A stretch of 64,000 bases of DNA from Acanthaster planci (GCF_001949145.1 NW_019091418.1:2241255-2305254), one strand, 5' to 3'. Counted from the stretch's first letter, positions 22,960-33,984 are shown. The notes: generated from the letters alone by a model not told the origin. Numbers and translations are program-made.

Positions 22960-23065
22960 ACAACGCAACAGAGCTGTCGTAGCGTCGCGTCGTGACGTCG
23001 TGTGGTGGCGTCGGGGCGACGGGATGACGTGACGCACATTTGGCGGCTATAGAACACCATACTCT
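22960..23065. repeat. CGTCG-rich repeat tract, copy 4
   Basis: Short member of the family, with GTCGTAGCGTCGCGTCGTG then a GGGATGACG edge. Its right boundary is the inverse of the left boundary of copy 3. Confidence 0.55.
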
Positions 23066-24669
23066 TTTGATCTAAATTCGAAGCCTTAGTCGCAGGAGAT
23101 TGGACCGGATTATGGCTACCCCTATCATTCGTCACCCCATACAATCTGATGTGTATTAATTGATACACCCGCAGCGCTACTGAACATAATTGTTTAAGAC
23201 CAGTAGGGCGTGGACTTATGACTAGGACGTGATTGTGAATGCTGCATTGTGTGTGATTTTGTTCTGTTTAGTGCACTATATAGTTTTGATATAGTTAGGC
23301 CTACTTTGCCATGGTTATCTGAAATGTATTAAATTTGTTGCTTTGCATCACCACCACCAGTGTTTTTCTGAAGGGGTTCTCAGGTCTGTGCAGTCTTAAT
23401 GTGAGTGTGTTCCAATTTCCTGGTTTATCTTAGTCCTTAAACTTTTCTACCAAGCCTGGACTACGATGTTGTTTCACCATAGTCAACTCCTATCGACTAG
23501 CACATCCTTTGCTCTCAGTAAGTTTTTTTTTTATTTACGTTCTTATTTAGATCTACATAGGCTACCCTGCTTTCCTCTGGTGAATTAATCTTGCTGTTTG
23601 GTGGATAAGGGCCAATTAAAGTTGTAGTAATTCTAATTATTTGAAAATGTATATAGATTTCTTCATTTTTTCTTTTTCACACATTGTTTGAGTAGCAGTC
23701 ATTAATATTATAAGGGCGTAGATAAATCTGCGCTTCAGGTGTGCCCTGGCGAAAGGATTTTGCCTTGCAAAATGGTTTCAATCAACTTGGACTTGGACCT
23801 CTGCCCAGTACGAGACCTTCAATGTACTCTGTGCTTTGGACTCAGACTTGTCACCAGTGTACTTTTTACTCATCCCGGGACTCGGCTCATAAAGTACTCA
23901 GAGTACTCTGTACTAAGATTTGAGGACTCAATTCCGACAATGGTTGATAGTGTAATATTTGTTGATGAGGCGCTCAAGAGTTGACATGACTTGGTTGTCG
24001 CTTTGTGATAGTTTGGATTGTAAAAAGTGGTGCTACAGTCCGTCGTCGATGGGAAGTATTTTCATGTAAGAGGAGAAATGTTAAACGAAGTCAACAAATA
24101 ATGGGTGAGCTGCCTACAGTCCGAGTACTTTCTTTCGTTATAACGGTATTTTGTACGTGTACGGTATTTTGTACGGTATTTTGTACGACGAATACTGTCC
24201 AATCAGAATGATTAGACTTCACGAGTCCTTCCTTCTGTCGTCTAATTCAATCATGGACGAGGACCTACATATTTATTAAATTAATTATATGCATCATTTA
24301 TATGTTCATTGCCTTGCTATTTAAATAAAGCTGGCGAACTTGAAATCATCATTGTGAGCAGGAATGTTTCTACAATAAAACCGAACTCAGAGTATTAAAA
24401 TTACAGACAGGTGTTTGCTCTCGGGAAATTCAAACGCCATGCAAAGCACACAGTGCTGTGTTGTATTACTGTAGGATTCAGTTGACTTGTGTGACCATTT
24501 ACATGAACTCATCTTTCCATCATGAATCCAGTGGTTGTAGTTTGCTTGATCAACTTTTACTATATCATTCGTTGATAGCGATACCGCCGTTGCCTCCATA
24601 TTTTGGCGATAACGAGCTTGCGTTGCTGTGGAATTCATTTGGTAACCTTCTCAGGCTTTTTCTCTGTAG
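23066..24669. other. No gene recognised; short GTATTTTGTAC repeats
   Basis: Noncoding. Near 24142-24186 the unit CGGTATTTTGTACG is repeated three times. A possible small upstream exon for the transposase below (a Pro/Leu-rich frame ending TCATTTG before GTAACC at about 24640) is not supported well enough to call. Confidence 0.4.
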
Positions 24670-26131
24670 CTGCATATTCGGTTTGCCTCTACCCATAAGA
24701 GGACTATACACTCTTTTCCTGATTTTGTTGGCCAACACGAGGTGGAACTGCGAGATTTGTTTACTGATTTGGAGAGAGATCCACAGAGATTTTTAAGGAT
24801 GTCAGGGGAAACACCAGAGTCCATAATGAGGATTGTAACTGACCTAGAGCCTTTTATAATCAACCAGCTCAGTGGACGACAACATGGACATTCTGCACGG
24901 AATAAGATTCTGATGGCCATGATATGGTTGCGCCAATACCGTACATATGAAGTTTTATCCAGTTTATTAAACATTTCTCCGACAGCCATTACGAGACACC
25001 TTTACGTTATCGTCCATTTACTTTGGTATTCTTTTAATTCCATAATTTCTTGGCCAACCATTGAGGAGTGGCTGGACTTAAGAGGCCGTTGGCCAATGTC
25101 TCATGGCGCAGTTGGTGCAATCGATGGAACCTTACATGAAATCCAGCGCCCACAGACGGAAGACCAACAAGACTTCTACAGCGGATATGCTTGGTACCAC
25201 TGCTTGAGTACCCAGGTACTGAGATGTTCCTAATAGCGTTTAAAATGGGTTCATTGCGCCTACATTGTGTATAATTATGTAATGGCAGGGTCAGTTCAAA
25301 ACCCAACATATAATTTTCCGTTGAATTGAAGTTTTCAGCTAACCTTTTATAGCTTTTCTGTCTGTCAGACTACCTTATAGGTAAGACTTCGACATGGGGA
25401 AAAGTATACTTTTTGTATCTTCCATATTCACTTATTAGCTTTAACATAGCATGGCATAAAGAGTCAGAATCACAAGTGACAGTTTTCAAGCATTTCCTTA
25501 GAATTTCTTTTTCCGACCAATCTCGCAGAGTTTTATGCACAGGGTGTCAAGTATTCTCTGTATATGGAAATATTTCCCTCATTTTATTGTGTGCATGTTT
25601 TCTCAGTCATTTGGAATTTATTTTGTTTGTTATTTGTTGTTATCCCTTCAGGTCATTATCGACAACAACCGTAACATCCGGTGGTGTCCTGGGGCGAATG
25701 AATGATGCTACCAAGTATGCCTTAATTCCGAGAATAGAACCAGGGCTTAAGCTACCTTTCCCCGCACAGACCTATCTGCTTGGAAATAATGGCTATGCCA
25801 ACAGGTACCCTATAATGGCAAAGTATGGAAGTGTTCGGATTCGACGAGCAGCTGACACCGACGACCAGATTGCAAAGCATATCTTCAACGAGGGGAAATG
25901 CAAAATGCCGCATTCGTGAAGAACATGTCATTTTTTTATTTCAAGACGTACAGAGTTGTGAAGGGACTGTATCACCATCCTAGATGGCTTAAGCCTATTT
26001 TGGCGGACCTGTGTGCATTCTTAGCCCACAGACATATCCGTCTTTCAGAGGAAATGCATTTCCTTAAAATCTATTTATATAAAAATCACTGGGTCAGTTT
26101 TTCGGATCTTATTGGTCGAGATCTAACCTGA
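24670..26131 (+). pseudogene. HARBI1-like PIF/Harbinger transposase, frameshifted
   Basis: Two exons can be read. Exon A (24670-25215) opens after TTTTTCTCTGTAG. It holds an N-terminal helical domain (SPTAITRHLYVIVHLLW) and the start of the DDE_Tnp_4 nuclease (GAVGAIDGTLHEIQRP, with the first catalytic Asp). It ends CAG before GTACTG. Exon B opens at 25652 after TATCCCTTCAG and reads VIIDNNRNIR. It then shifts frame to GRMNDATKYALIPR (second Asp) and LLGNNGYANRYPIMAKY, and shifts again near 25930 to the C-terminal YHHPRWLKPILADLCAFLAH block. The usual Asp of the L-G-D-x-G-Y motif is Asn here. Two frame breaks mean the copy is dead, or the assembly has indels. HARBI1 itself is a domesticated host gene, but nothing here shows domestication. 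Confidence 0.82.
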
Positions 26132-27145
26132 GAAACTATGTGCATTGAAATCGTTCTTTAAAAGAAACTAGGAGTTATAGAAATAGCCGGCTGAGTTAAA
26201 TGAGATCATTTAATCTAAAAAGCAAGAGTGCAGTTTCGGCACGATATACTACGGTGTCTAACGTAAAGGATTGGCTCCTGATGCACAGAAACATAAAGCA
26301 AGGCTTTGACTAAAAGGTCACATCGTAGTTTCCTCAGTAGTGATGATCTACTGCTGTATTTTAGTTTAAAATCTACAATAGCAGTTTTTATATTTACGCC
26401 CTAAAGAGTGATTTCATTGAAGTCAGAAGGGTAGTTTCCAAGGCTTTGTAAATACTGTAAACATTTCAGCCTTTTCTGATCATCATGTAAAACAGCTAAG
26501 AGCTGTTGTCGTATTTCTTTAAAGAACCCAATGTTTGGTAACATTGTGTTATGGGAGTAAAGTAAGGACGAGGTCATAAGAACAAAGTGTGACGTCATGT
26601 TTTAGGCCTTTTCACATTGCACTGGCCTGCCTACATGATAAGCGCAATGTGCTCCCCCATCTCAATAATCATAAGGAGATCTTCAGGGTAACTCGCAAGA
26701 GGGACATAGAAAAATGTATGCAGGGTATCCCAGAACAATAAAATAAGGTTTTTGAACCATATCGTTGGAAATATAAACTTTTGATTTTTTTTTCTTTTGA
26801 AAAAAAGGGTATGAATACCCGGAAATAAATATATGCTAAGCCAATGTGAAACATACGTTTAAGACCGGCTATCACGGATTTATCCACTCAATCTTACTGC
26901 TGTTTAATAACCTCTGAAGAAGAAGTTCTTATTTTGGAAATGTCAAGACACACTAAGGCAATACTGCATCCGAAACTAGAGCAAGGTCTAGGTCTTTACT
27001 CATTGTAAATGCTTGAGGATACGCGCTGACATTATAGACGAATAGCCGTAGCTCCAGAAGCTCATTTCGGTCACGGCCTCACTTTTTCTTTTGAGTCTTC
27101 AAAAGAGGTGCGTTGTCAGTCAATTTGCTATATCTGTTGAAATGT
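26132..27145. other. No gene recognised
   Basis: Noncoding. CACATTGC and GCAATGTG (about 26613-26651) form a weak hairpin. Confidence 0.35.
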
Positions 27146-27316
27146 GATAATAAGCCAGTTCGGTATTTCAACAGCGCATACTCAGATTAAAAACGTCCGA
27201 GGCCATTCGGAATCAAATGTGCACCTTGGCCAATCAGCGCAGCCATGCGCCTGCTCGCGCGCGTAATATGTTCCAAAATGATCTTGGCATTTTGAAATGC
27301 AAACTGGCTTATTGTC
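27146..27316. mobile_element. 171 bp MITE
   Basis: GATAATAAGCCAGTT (27146) and AACTGGCTTATTGTC (ending 27316) are inverted with one mismatch, and the similarity runs on for about 10 bp more (GTATTTCAA versus TTGAAATGC). Noncoding interior. Confidence 0.6.
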
Positions 27317-27420
27317 GTAACAGCTCTAGGTTTGGCTGAAACGTCAGTAGCATCAGGTTAAAATAACCTTATAGTTCGGGGATAAGAGCTTGCATTATCA
27401 TAAATGAGTGATCCGTCAGT

Positions 27421-27620
27421 GGCTTTTATGGTTTTCTTTCACTGGTCAGATGGGGGATTGGGGCTTTATAAAGGAACCGTCAGTGAAGTTTCGCCATTAT
27501 TTTTGTGACAGCTGAGACTGGCGATTTCTAAGGGTCTTTTATCGTTTTTTATGCAACCGTGTAGGTGAGGGATTAGGGCTTTATAGGTAAACTGTCAGTG
27601 ACTTTTTGCCACTATTTCTT
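27421..27620. repeat. Diverged tandem pair of about 100 bp
   Basis: Two consecutive units share CTTTTAT, GGGATTNGGGCTTTATA, GTCAGTGA and GCCA(T/C)TATTT in the same order. Confidence 0.55.
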
Positions 27621-27704
27621 CAACGGCTTAAGTGCATGCAGTGAAGGCACTTCAACTTCCCAGGTACCTTCGGAAAATCTGGCCGTAGGTACTGCTTCAA
27701 CGAA

Positions 27705-27854
27705 ATGGCACAAGAGGGAGCAGCCGTTCGAGTTAACGTAGAAGAGAAGCGGCTCATATTCGCCGGTTATCAAGTCCACGGCAACAACTGGGGCCGATTG
27801 GTGGACTATGTTTTGCAGAACTGTGAATTGAATGGCCCTATGTATCAGCAATAG
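27705..27854 (+). CDS. Myb/SANT-like exon (49 codons from ATG)
   Basis: The frame reads EEKRLIFAGYQVHGNNWGRL then VDYVLQNCEL. This matches the first two helices of a Myb/SANT or MADF-type DNA-binding domain: acidic start, GYxxHGNNW turn. The frame is open from a TGA at about 27641 and ends TAG at 27852. If it is spliced, a donor such as GTATCAG at about 27840 could be used. The recognition helix is not visible in the same frame. A Myb-like protein beside a Harbinger transposase is the classic two-protein arrangement of Harbinger elements, so it may belong to the same element as 24670-26131. Weak because it is short and partial. Confidence 0.45.
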   Translation: MAQEGAAVRVNVEEKRLIFAGYQVHGNNWGRLVDYVLQNCELNGPMYQQ

Positions 27855-28192
27855 ATGTTGAGAAATGCATCTCAACAAAGAAGGAGAGCCTGAGATGTGA
27901 TGTCAAGAGATATAATGCGGTAGGTATTATATTTCATTGATTACGGTGTAAAGGAATGGGCTGGGAAAGCTCTATGCACTGTTATGAAGACTTACGATCA
28001 CGACTAGTTTATATACTTCCTATAGGTCTAAAGACACGGAATACAAAACATTTATTGGAAGGATGATATGCCTCATCGATTATAAAGCCCATGTGCCAAG
28101 AGTATCTTGCAAGAGGCAATAACCCGAGATCCCAATTGAACATTACACGTGCATTTGAAAACATGTTCTTTTACTTTTCTTTCTTTTTTCAG

Positions 28193-29437
28193 ACTACAAG
28201 ACCGCCGGATACAAGACATGCACTACGCAGCCCGAATGGATCCTGCTCAGTAAGAATGTTAAGGAATTTGGCAGCCCGTGCAAAAAGTCACCAGCCAGAA
28301 CTGCCTGCGGAACCTTATACGAGCCAGCACCCTGTCCTCGCCAGCCAGGACCCCCTCCACAGCCTCGCCAGCCAGAACCCCCTCCACAGCCTCGCCAGCC
28401 AGGACCCCCNNNNNNNNNNNNNNNNNNNNNNNNNNNNNNNNNNNNNNNNNNNNNNNNNNNNNNNNNNNNNNNNNNNNNNNNNNNNNNNNNNNNNNNNNNN
28501 NNNNNNNNNNNNNNNNNNNNNNNNNNNNNNNNNNNNNNNNNNNNNNNNNNNNNNNNNNNNNNNNNNNNNNNNNNNNNNNNNNNNNNNNNNNNNNNNNNNN
28601 NNNNNNNNNNNNNNNNNNNNNNNNNNNNNNNNNNNNNNNNNNNNNNNNNNNNNNNNNNNNNNNNNNNNNNNNNNNNNNNNNNNNNNNNNNNNNNNNNNNN
28701 NNNNNNNNNNNNNNNNNNNNNNNNNNNNNNNNNNNNNNNNNNNNNNNNNNNNNNNNNNNNNNNNNNNNNNNNNNNNNNNNNNNNNNNNNNNNNNNNNNNN
28801 NNNNNNNNNNNNNNNNNNNNNNNNNNNNNNNNNNNNNNNNNNNNNNNNNNNNNNNNNNNNNNNNNNNNNNNNNNNNNNNNNNNNNNNNNNNNNNNNNNNN
28901 NNNNNNNNNNNNNNNNNNNNNNNNNNNNNNNNNNNNNNNNNNNNNNNNNNNNNNNNNNNNNNNNNNNNNNNNNNNNNNNNNNNNNNNNNNNNNNNNNNNN
29001 NNNNNNNNNNNNNNNNNNNNNNNNNNNNNNNNNNNNNNNCCAGCCAGAACCCCCTCCACAGCCTCGCCAGCCAGAACCCCCTCCACAGCCTCGCCAGCCA
29101 GAACCCCCTCCACAGCCCCATCGGCCAGAACCCCTCTACAGCCTCACCAGCCTGTACCCTATTTGCTGCCGCGTTTAGCGTTGCCCCTTCAGCACTTCCA
29201 GTACCAAGCACCTCCTCCACAACTCCACCCCCGAGATGGTGGCGTGGTGGCTACATTCTCGTGCCACGACGCGGGTTTGGAAGACTTCCTCTCCACAAGG
29301 TAGTCCGAAGGAGTCATGAAGCTTTCCGCGAGTACGTGACAGTCACCTTGCCCGAAATATCCAGGGAATTCCGACAAAGCATAAGGTACTTTAATCAGTG
29401 CTTGGAAGCAAATATGGACGTACAACCAGAACTCTGA
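28193..29437 (+). CDS. Pro/Gln-rich reading frame with 27 bp repeats, gapped
   Basis: An exon opens after TTTCTTTTTTCAG (28192). All three frames stay open through the 27 bp repeat, so the true frame is not fixed. One frame reads DYKTAGYKTCTTQPEW then PEPPPQPRQ repeats before and after the gap, and stops at 29176. A second continues as QPHQPVPYLLPR. A third runs unbroken to 29437 and ends in a helical-looking EISREFRQSIRYFNQCLEAN. One repeat near 29125 has four C instead of five, which shifts frame. The acidic/helical C-terminus after a Pro-rich linker recalls the accessory Myb-like protein of Harbinger elements, but that is only a resemblance. A splice donor at 28250 (GTAAGA) would instead make the repeat intronic. 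Confidence 0.35.
   Translation, partial: TTRPPDTRHALRSPNGSCSVRMLRNLAARAKSHQPELPAEPYTSQHPVLASQDPLHSLASQNPLHSLASQDPXXXXXXXXXXXXXXXXXXXXXXXXXXXXXXXXXXXXXXXXXXXXXXXXXXXXXXXXXXXXXXXXXXXXXXXXXXXXXXXXXXXXXXXXXXXXXXXXXXXXXXXXXXXXXXXXXXXXXXXXXXXXXXXXXXXXXXXXXXXXXXXXXXXXXXXXXXXXXXXXXXXXXXXXXXXXXXXXXXXXXXXXXXXXXXXXXXXXXXXXXXXXXXXXXXXSQNPLHSLASQNPLHSLASQNPLHSPIGQNPSTASPACTLFAAAFSVAPSALPVPSTSSTTPPPRWWRGGYILVPRRGFGRLPLHKVVRRSHEAFREYVTVTLPEISREFRQSIRYFNQCLEANMDVQPEL
28336..29128 (+). repeat. 27 bp minisatellite, partly unsequenced
   Basis: Units of 27 bp contain CCTCGCCAGCCAGAACCCCC and then TCCACAG. About 2.8 units precede the gap and 3 follow it, with G/A variation at one site (CAGGACC or CAGAACC). Because 27 is a multiple of three, each frame is a 9-residue repeat, such as PEPPPQPRQ. 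Confidence 0.9.
28410..29039. other. Assembly gap (630 N)
   Basis: A run of N inside the minisatellite. The true length is unknown; the repeat probably collapsed or could not be spanned. Confidence 0.98.
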
Positions 29438-32400
29438 TAAGACAGGAATATTAAGTATATGAGGTGATTAAACTAGATTGAAAAGTCAACTGAGCTTTTT
29501 TGTGAGTTTCTGATTTTTGTGTCACAGGTTAGTAACAAGTCTTCCCCATAAGGCCCCAATATTTCCTCATCAGCGCGCGGGTCAACTTTTTAAAATAAAA
29601 TGTTCAAATTTAAATGGTCATGTGAACGACAGTTTTATGGATTGTTTGTGTGAGAAACATCTTGTCCTATGTAAACTTGTATCTTTCATAGGAAGCCTTA
29701 TTTCGATTCTAGAAAGCGGCTCACTGTTGAGTTTGTTTCCGTATTATAGCTGTAAAGCAGATTGTCGCAACGCAGTTTTTCTTTTTCCCAGTCTTAACAC
29801 ACTGAATATAAAGAAGCTGCGGTTTTTGTTACTACATGTTTTTACATGTAATTTTAATGTGTTTTTGTGATGTTATAACGTCAAGGTTAACCAGACGTTC
29901 GACTCGTTTAAGTTCTTAGATAAAAACTAGCAAAACCAATAAATTTGCACTTTAATTTTCTTTAGGAAACGATTTTCAATGCTAAAATTTGACTTTCAGT
30001 AAATGCTATTGCATTCTGAGGGCTAATAAGGTTCTATACTACAGAAAGTCATCAGTGAACACATTCCTCATGCAAATTAAGCCGGTAATGAATAATGCAC
30101 TACTGTTCATTAATTAGTAATGTTGATGAAGCAGACGTCGTACGTGACTTGGTGCGAATGTTGTGCACGTCCCCATTGTATTTCACTGCTTTTGATTGGT
30201 TAAAATTTTGTGCACGGTCTACTGATTGTCTAATACGTTTGATAAACCGTCGAAACGAAAGAAAGCCAGTTACCCAAGAGAGGCCACAGCTCACGCTCAC
30301 ATTCACTGTTTGAATAATTTTTTCAATGACACAGTACCTGCACCTGTCTCCAAACTGTCTCGCAAATTATTCAGAACTCTGCTATGACTACCAGCAGTAC
30401 TTATTGTGAATGGAAAAATTCTGATCAATCATCAAAATAATCTGCAAGCTGCTCCAAGCTACAGTAGGCCCTACGACTAAAAGACACCAGAGCACTAATT
30501 GCATGCACAATTTTGGAGTAACCTTTCCTTATGAATTATCCAAGGAATTAGCTTGTATTGCAACAAATAAAAATAAACCTTTACTTACAAGATTTGCGGG
30601 GCGGGGCATTGGTGGGGTTAGGTGGTTGTGTGGTGCAGGCTGTTTTGACAACTTTGATGCAGACATACATGTGTCATCTAAGAATGGATAACACATTAGT
30701 AAACATGACATGGCCAAATCAGTTGAATACAACGCAGTGGTACACAAAAAATATTAACAGGCAAAGTGCCAGAGGTCTAGAACTCGAGAACTGACAAAGA
30801 AAGAAAGCTCTGACGTGTATGTAACCCTTAAAAGTGGTGGCACATAGTCACTGCAGTATGTTAGATCGATGCAGAGGGATTTGCCTTAATTTTCAAAATG
30901 CGCTCATCTAAAGAGACAACCCCAAATTTAATAGGTGCAATATCATACTTACTTTAGAATGTTATACATCGAAAGAAAAAACTTCCTTTCTGCCATCTCT
31001 GGATATGACATCATCAGATCATACAGAAAGGACAGCTTTGATTGAAGCTCAACGGTTGACAGCTCAAGCTAGACAAGACTTCACCATGTTCACAAGCGAT
31101 CAACACTTGTATACAGAGTTTGTCAGAATTAGTCATTGTGACATATATCCAGATAGGGCAATTTGTAGTCAAACTTTCTTAACTCTTTTATCTTTTTTTC
31201 TGTGATACAATAAACTTGAATGTTGATGTGGAGAACTGGAAGGAAGGGGATTAGGCACCCAGGTTCACAAGTACATGTACTGCCAGTGTTCTTCAGTTCT
31301 CTTCCTCCCAGAGGGTTTATTGTATCTGTATAAAAGTAGTCAGGCCCCGAGACTGGGGCTACCTGCAAAGAGTCGGGCAGGTGGTGTTGTAAAGTTGTTA
31401 CACAGTATTCATTAAACAATAAACATACACAATAAATATGAAACAGTAATAACCAATTCGTGCCACACTTAGATTAGAAAACAGCATACATTTAACAGAA
31501 CAGACATGAAGGCAGCGCCGGCTACATGGGTCAGGGATGCAAGCAGTCAGGTCAACCCCGCGCGCTGGCTGACCGACTATCGTACACACACTCACCGCAC
31601 ACACTCCAACCCTCCTCGGGTATCCAACACGGCCGCCATGCCTACTATTAACTTGACAGCGAGCAGTCCAAGGTTCAAGGGTAACTACACTTAATCCCAT
31701 ACATGTAAAGGTGTTACAGTTAAAAAAAATCCAAATCTAATCACACAATCCAATAATAGACATCTTTGCACGTTAACCCATGTGACGTCTTAACACATCC
31801 ACAACGCACGTACATGCACATGTCCCTATTGTCAAAAATCAACGTTAAAGCTCCAACATTACACTTCTTCGAACTTCACCTCAATTTCACATTTTCAATC
31901 CAACAAAAGCCATCCCCATCCTTATCAAATCTGTTTATGATAAACTGCCGTAAAGGTAGTAGGCCATCTGACCCAAAAGTTTCCACAAAATAATGAAATT
32001 TACGCTACAAAAGGGAGTAAAAGGAACGACATGATTACCTGCAAAAAGGCGGTGCCAAAACCAGCGTTTTGGGGCGGCATTTATGTGCCCGCGTAGTACA
32101 GTCTAAACCCTTCAGAAAAACTAAAAGTTGATATTAGGCCGCCAAACCTCGGAAATTTACAACAAACAGAACTCCGATAAAAAATAAACAAATGCTATTA
32201 CATTGCAATGTCCTTGGCCCGCATTTCCAATTATTAAAGCTTATAATGAACTACACGTACTAAATAAAAGATCATGGCGCAATGTTTTCCGGACAACCAG
32301 TTATAAACAAAGCTAAGGACGACAAGGAAGGACATGAAACAAATTAAAACGGTATCATTGGGATAGCAAAGTAAGACCGATCTTACAAGGATTATTTTCA

Positions 32401-32570
32401 GTTTAAAGTGCAGTGTATCTTCTAGCATAAAAGAACTTTGCTTCTTTTACGCAGACAAATAGTTCCAGAAATATTTCACTTTTAGTGAATATCAAATATA
32501 TTTAATTTAACTTTGAACAAATAGTTGCCCTGTCCCTCTGTTACAGCCGATGGTGTAATGATCGGTTAAC
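29438..32570. other. No gene recognised
   Basis: About 3.1 kb without a convincing coding or repeat signal. GC rises near 31500-31690, but no frame there looks conserved. Confidence 0.4.
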
Positions 32571-32654
32571 AATGTAATCCGGCGAATAATTGTAATAACC
32601 CAAAGGACCCATAAAGCTTGGGTTATTACATTATTTGTCGATTTTTATTACATT
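32571..32654. mobile_element. 84 bp foldback next to the Polinton-like insertion site
   Basis: The outer arms AATGTAAT/ATTACATT and the inner perfect 13 bp arms TGTAATAACCCAA (32591-32603) and TTGGGTTATTACA (32618-32630) form one long imperfect hairpin. It ends 7 bp before the target duplication of the large element. Confidence 0.6.
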
Positions 32655-32661
32655 ATCGGCC

Positions 32662-32667
32662 GGTATT
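32662..32667. repeat. Target site duplication, left copy (GGTATT)
   Basis: GGTATT abuts the left AGT terminus of the large element. The same hexamer abuts the right terminus at 45032-45037. Confidence 0.7.
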
Positions 32668-33065
32668 AGTAGTGGGGGGACGATCCAGTACACTTTTGAC
32701 CTTTGACCTCGACAAAGCAATAAATAAATAGGTATAAATAAATATGAATAATAAATAAATGAATAGCGTGGGGTGAAAAAATGTGATACGGATTGACCTT
32801 TTGTATACTAATTGAAAGAAAGGGTACGGTTTGACTTAGTGTACAAATATAATTAGGGTAAAAATATGAAATGGGGATTTGAAAGTGGTAAAATGATAAT
32901 CAATAGAAGAGATAAAATGATAATCCCTACACAATGGACAGCCCAGACAGCCGGACTGGAAGCGAGAAAATCCTTAGACAATGAACCGCGCGGACCGCCG
33001 GGCTGGAATCAAGCTTTGAAGCGAGATAATCCCCGGACAATAGATGGCTTGTGGTGCCGGGGCTA
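32668..33065 (+). repeat. Left terminal inverted repeat with subterminal tandem units
   Basis: Pairs with 43800-45031. Landmarks shared in order: ATCCAGTACAC, TTTGACCTCGACAAAGCAAT, GGGGTGAAAAAATG, ACGGATTGACCTTT, TACGGTTTGACTTAGTGTAC and AAATATGAAATGGGGATTTG. From about 32925 the sequence becomes GC-rich imperfect repeats of about 45 bp (GACAATGGAC...GGACTGGAAGCGAGA...ATCC). Confidence 0.8.
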
Positions 33066-33377
33066 AGAGATGGAGATAAGCCTTAGATAATTTGGGTAAT
33101 TCGGAAGACGACGACAGGGCGCGCTTGTCTCACAATCGTTAACACGGCTCCTTCTGCTGGCGGATTTTTTATTACGACATAAAAGATGCGGGGTTTATTG
33201 AGATGAATAAGGGGCACGTAAAGGAAGTTAATTCGTCGTGGGGAACGCGTAACAATCCGATGGTTTAGCAAACACTAAACAATATTAATAATAAAATTTG
33301 GGCGTGAGAGGGAAGTTTTAAGGCAGTGGTTTTGACGCAGTAACTCAGATGTATTTTTGATTCGAAAGGTAACAGAG

Positions 33378-33665
33378 ATGGATATGTGCGGGGAAATACC
33401 AAACGGGCAAACGGAGGGGTGTCCTCGATTAATGTACCTGACCTCCAAAATAACGGAGCGACAGCTCGCAGGATTGGCGGGTAATCTCGTCAAAGAACAG
33501 GAGGGAACGAAACCTTGGGAAGACCCCCTCATATCATCTCTCAGTCTTTCTACCGCCGATTTGTTTAGACACAAGGAAGAAAGTAAGTATTATCCGTGGG
33601 CGCAATGTTTTAGCGCATTCGTTCAATGCAAACATATCAACTGTTGTGGCACTGCTGCGTCTTGA
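33378..33665 (+). CDS. Small death-domain-like protein frame (95 aa)
   Basis: Opens at ATG (MDMCGEIPNG) about 310 bp inside the left inverted repeat. After about 28 residues it has the death-domain spacing: ITERQLAGLAGNLV (helix 1-2), the buried Trp of KPWEDPLISSLSLS, TADLFRHKEE (helix 3-4), then PWAQCFSAFVQ (helix 5) and a terminal helix start at GTAA. The length matches one free-standing death-fold domain (about 80 residues). If functional it would bind other death-fold proteins in apoptosis or innate signalling; as cargo of a virus-like element it could modulate host cell death. A GTAAGTAT at 33581 could be a splice donor, giving a shorter exon; I prefer the unspliced frame because the fold continues through it. 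The family call rests on pattern only. Confidence 0.45.
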   Translation: MDMCGEIPNGQTEGCPRLMYLTSKITERQLAGLAGNLVKEQEGTKPWEDPLISSLSLSTADLFRHKEESKYYPWAQCFSAFVQCKHINCCGTAAS

Positions 33666-33984
33666 AACGGAAAGAAGGCAAGCAACACCTGGAAGCACAC
33701 GATATTAATGTCAAGTTCTGACCCATTCAATCATTTGCGGTGAAATAACGTATAATTGTACCTTGGTGTTGTGAGTGCATTACAGGTGTTCAGGACCATT
33801 TGGACGTTGAATAATAAGATTTGCTTTGATAAAAAAGACTGAGCAGAGTTGTGAAGGAGCATATGGAGGGAGTGGCCCTGTAATCTATATTGTAGCGTGT
33901 CCTGTCTATGGGCTCTGACGCTGACAAGAACTACTCGGTCAGGCTCAAATCTCCGTTCCGGGCAAAATTGCTCTGTTTATTTCC

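Noticed and set aside
28259-29220. Minus-strand frames across the gap
   Set aside because: Mostly N and repeat; the plus strand has the splice acceptor and the downstream frame.
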